DNA of 64,000 bases from Streptomyces griseus subsp. griseus (GTDB lineage: Bacteria > Actinomycetota > Actinomycetes > Streptomycetales > Streptomycetaceae): positions 2,604,001 through 2,668,000 of the forward strand of contig NZ_CP032543.1 in the NCBI RefSeq assembly GCF_003610995.1, written 5' to 3'. The notes under the pieces are model-generated. The model worked only from the letters and a program-made list of their open reading frames with translations. It was not told the origin of the DNA and made no database searches. Of this stretch, positions 62,408 through 64,000 are shown piece after piece (positions within the stretch are counted from its first letter, which is position 1; each line of letters starts with the position of its first letter). The position numbers and the translations under genes are program-made.

Positions 62408-64000
62408 CTACTTCTTGCGACGGCGACCGCCGCCGCCACCGCTCTTCTGCGCCTTGCGGCGCTCGGCACGCGTCATGCCGTCGGCGGGACCGGACTGCGC
62501 ACCGTCGGTGGCGAGTTCACCCTCGACGACACCGCCCTCGCCGTCCACCGAGGGAGCGGAGAAGTGCAGCCGGTCCGGACGCTGCGGGGCCTCCAGGCCC
62601 TTGGCCCGGATCTGGGGGGCGGCGGGCTCCTTCGCCAGCGACGGGCCCTCGGCCGCGTCCTGCACCGGAACCTCCTCGACCTGCTGCTCCACCTGGACCT
62701 CCAGGTTGAACAGGTAGCCGACGGACTCCTCCTTGATGCCCTCCATCATGGCGTTGAACATGTCGAAGCCCTCGCGCTGGTACTCGACCAGCGGGTCCTT
62801 CTGCGCCATGGCCCGCAGGCCGATGCCCTCCTGGAGATAGTCCATCTCGTAGAGGTGCTCGCGCCACTTGCGGTCCAGCACGGAGAGGACCACGCGCCGC
62901 TCCAGCTCACGCATGATCTCCGAGCCGAGGGTCTTCTCGCGCTCCTCGTACTGCTCGTGGATGTCGTTCTTGACCGACTCGGCGATGAACTCGGCGGTGA
63001 CGCCCGCCAGGTCGCCGGCCGCCTCCTCCAGCTCCTCGACGGTGACCTTCACCGGGTAGAGCTGCTTGAAGGCGCCCCACAGCCGGTCCAGGTCCCACTC
63101 CTCGGCGAAGCCCTCGGAGGTCTCCTGCGCGATGTAGTCGTCGATCGTGTCGTCCATGAAGTGCCGGATCTGGTCCTGGAGGTCCTCGCCCTCCAGGACG
63201 CGGCGGCGCTCGCCGTAGATGACCTCGCGCTGCCGGTTGAGCACCTCGTCGTACTTCAGGACGTTCTTACGCGTCTCGAAGTTCTGCTGCTCCACCTGCG
63301 ACTGGGCCGAGGCGATGGCGCGGGTGACCATCTTGTTCTCGATCGGCACGTCGTCCGGGACGTTCGCCATCGACATGACGCGCTCGACCATCTGGGCCTT
63401 GAACAGGCGCATCAGGTCGTCGCCCAGCGACAGGTAGAAGCGGGACTCGCCCGGGTCGCCCTGACGGCCGGAACGACCACGCAGCTGGTTGTCGATACGA
63501 CGCGACTCGTGCCGCTCCGTACCGAGCACGTAGAGCCCGCCGAGCTCCTTGACCTCTTCGAACTCCGCCTTCACGGCCAGCTCGGCCGACTCCAGCGCGG
63601 CGGGCAGCGCGGCCGCCCACTCCTCGACGTTCTCCACCGGGTCGAGGCCGCGCTGGCGCAGCTCCGCCTCGGCAAGGTCGTCCGGGTTGCCGCCGAGCTT
63701 GATGTCGGTGCCTCGGCCGGCCATGTTCGTGGCGACCGTGACGGCGCCCTTGCGGCCGGCCTGGGCGACGATCGTCGCCTCCCGGTCGTGCTGCTTGGCG
63801 TTGAGGACCTCGTGCTGGACACCGCGCTTGGAGAGCTGCTGCGAGAGGTACTCGGACTTCTCGACCGAGGTGGTGCCGACCAGGATCGGCTGGCCCTTCT
63901 CGTGCTTCTCCGCGATGTCGTCGACGACCGCGGCGAACTTGGCGACCTCGGTCCGGTAGATCAGGTCCGACTGGTCGGCCCGGACCATCGGCCGGTTCGT
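62408..64000 (-). CDS. secA: Preprotein translocase ATPase SecA (C-terminal part, cut by window edge)
   Basis: About 530 residues are visible: the frame is open to the window end ([15 protein letters not shown] is in place). The second nucleotide-binding fold contains [16 protein letters not shown] and [14 protein letters not shown], with [20 protein letters not shown]. The helical scaffold and wing domain follow ([32 protein letters not shown]). The tail ends in a basic [10 protein letters not shown] and lacks the zinc-binding C-terminal motif of E. coli SecA. SecA drives ATP-dependent export through SecYEG. The true N-terminus lies outside the window. Confidence 0.96.
   Translation of the reverse strand, partial: TNRPMVRADQSDLIYRTEVAKFAAVVDDIAEKHEKGQPILVGTTSVEKSEYLSQQLSKRGVQHEVLNAKQHDREATIVAQAGRKGAVTVATNMAGRGTDIKLGGNPDDLAEAELRQRGLDPVENVEEWAAALPAALESAELAVKAEFEEVKELGGLYVLGTERHESRRIDNQLRGRSGRQGDPGESRFYLSLGDDLMRLFKAQMVERVMSMANVPDDVPIENKMVTRAIASAQSQVEQQNFETRKNVLKYDEVLNRQREVIYGERRRVLEGEDLQDQIRHFMDDTIDDYIAQETSEGFAEEWDLDRLWGAFKQLYPVKVTVEELEEAAGDLAGVTAEFIAESVKNDIHEQYEEREKTLGSEIMRELERRVVLSVLDRKWREHLYEMDYLQEGIGLRAMAQKDPLVEYQREGFDMFNAMMEGIKEESVGYLFNLEVQVEQQVEEVPVQDAAEGPSLAKEPAAPQIRAKGLEAPQRPDRLHFSAPSVDGEGGVVEGELATDGAQSGPADGMTRAERRKAQKSGGGGGRRRKK

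Overview
The window looks like a Streptomyces chromosome core region. The DNA is very GC-rich, with GC-rich third codon positions and long open antisense frames. It carries an actinobacterial-type tmRNA, a LAETG (class E sortase) surface protein, the hyphal-aggregation pair matA/matB, a PkaA/PkaB kinase pair and the large 180-kDa-type NAD-glutamate dehydrogenase. From memory, the order helD - anti-sigma/sigU - nnaR/narK - matBA - smpB/ssrA - ftsXE - prfB - pkaB/pkaA - sugar ABC transporter - teichoic-acid-type genes - NAD-GDH - secA matches the S. coelicolor stretch from about SCO2952 to SCO3005. I could not run an alignment to confirm this.

Layout. 0.3-5.3 kb: a HelD-type RNA polymerase remodelling ATPase, a translationally coupled ECF sigma/anti-sigma pair (SigU/RsuA-like) and a CGNR zinc-finger regulator. 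5.4-7.3 kb: a decayed acetyltransferase tail, the nitrate regulator NnaR, and a narK nitrate transporter gene reduced to its two ends. 7.5-11.6 kb: a minus-strand exopolysaccharide operon with matA, the deacetylase/synthase matB and an acyltransferase. 11.7-13.2 kb: a LysR regulator beside only the tail of an MFS transporter. 13.2-17.2 kb: trans-translation (ssrA, smpB), an S41 protease and ftsX/ftsE. 17.4-21.5 kb: a small zinc-ribbon membrane protein, a repeat-containing LAETG wall protein, prfB and a frameshifted pkaB. 21.7-27.5 kb: pkaA and a divergent giant FHA/P-loop protein. 27.6-29.1 kb: an IS110-family element with a probable bridge-RNA leader, followed by a 34-base C tract. 29.4-33.1 kb: a carbohydrate ABC transporter whose second permease gene is frameshifted. 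33.2-54.1 kb: a cell-wall glycopolymer region with five TagF-type polymerase proteins (four fused to a GT2 or GT2-like domain), a GT4 enzyme, two methyltransferases, a membrane protein, a TetR regulator and a TagGH exporter. 54.2-64 kb: NAD-GDH, a DJ-1/PfpI protein, a HAD hydrolase, a DUF6912-like protein, an Rv3235-like protein and the 3' part of secA.

Common theme: much of the window concerns the cell envelope (matrix polysaccharide, wall glycopolymer and its exporter, sortase substrate, FtsEX, Ser/Thr kinases with an FHA reader, SecA). No classical biosynthetic gene cluster or CRISPR array is present. The most interesting points are the IS110 element sitting in a C-rich target next to a G7 loop in its own leader, the set of GT2-TagF fusion enzymes, the FHA protein with an SGRT-repeat linker beside two kinases, the 54-bp-periodic surface protein, and several disrupted genes (narK, pkaB, sugar permease, MFS, GNAT). 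Two of those disruptions are single-base losses at short C/G runs and may be sequencing errors.
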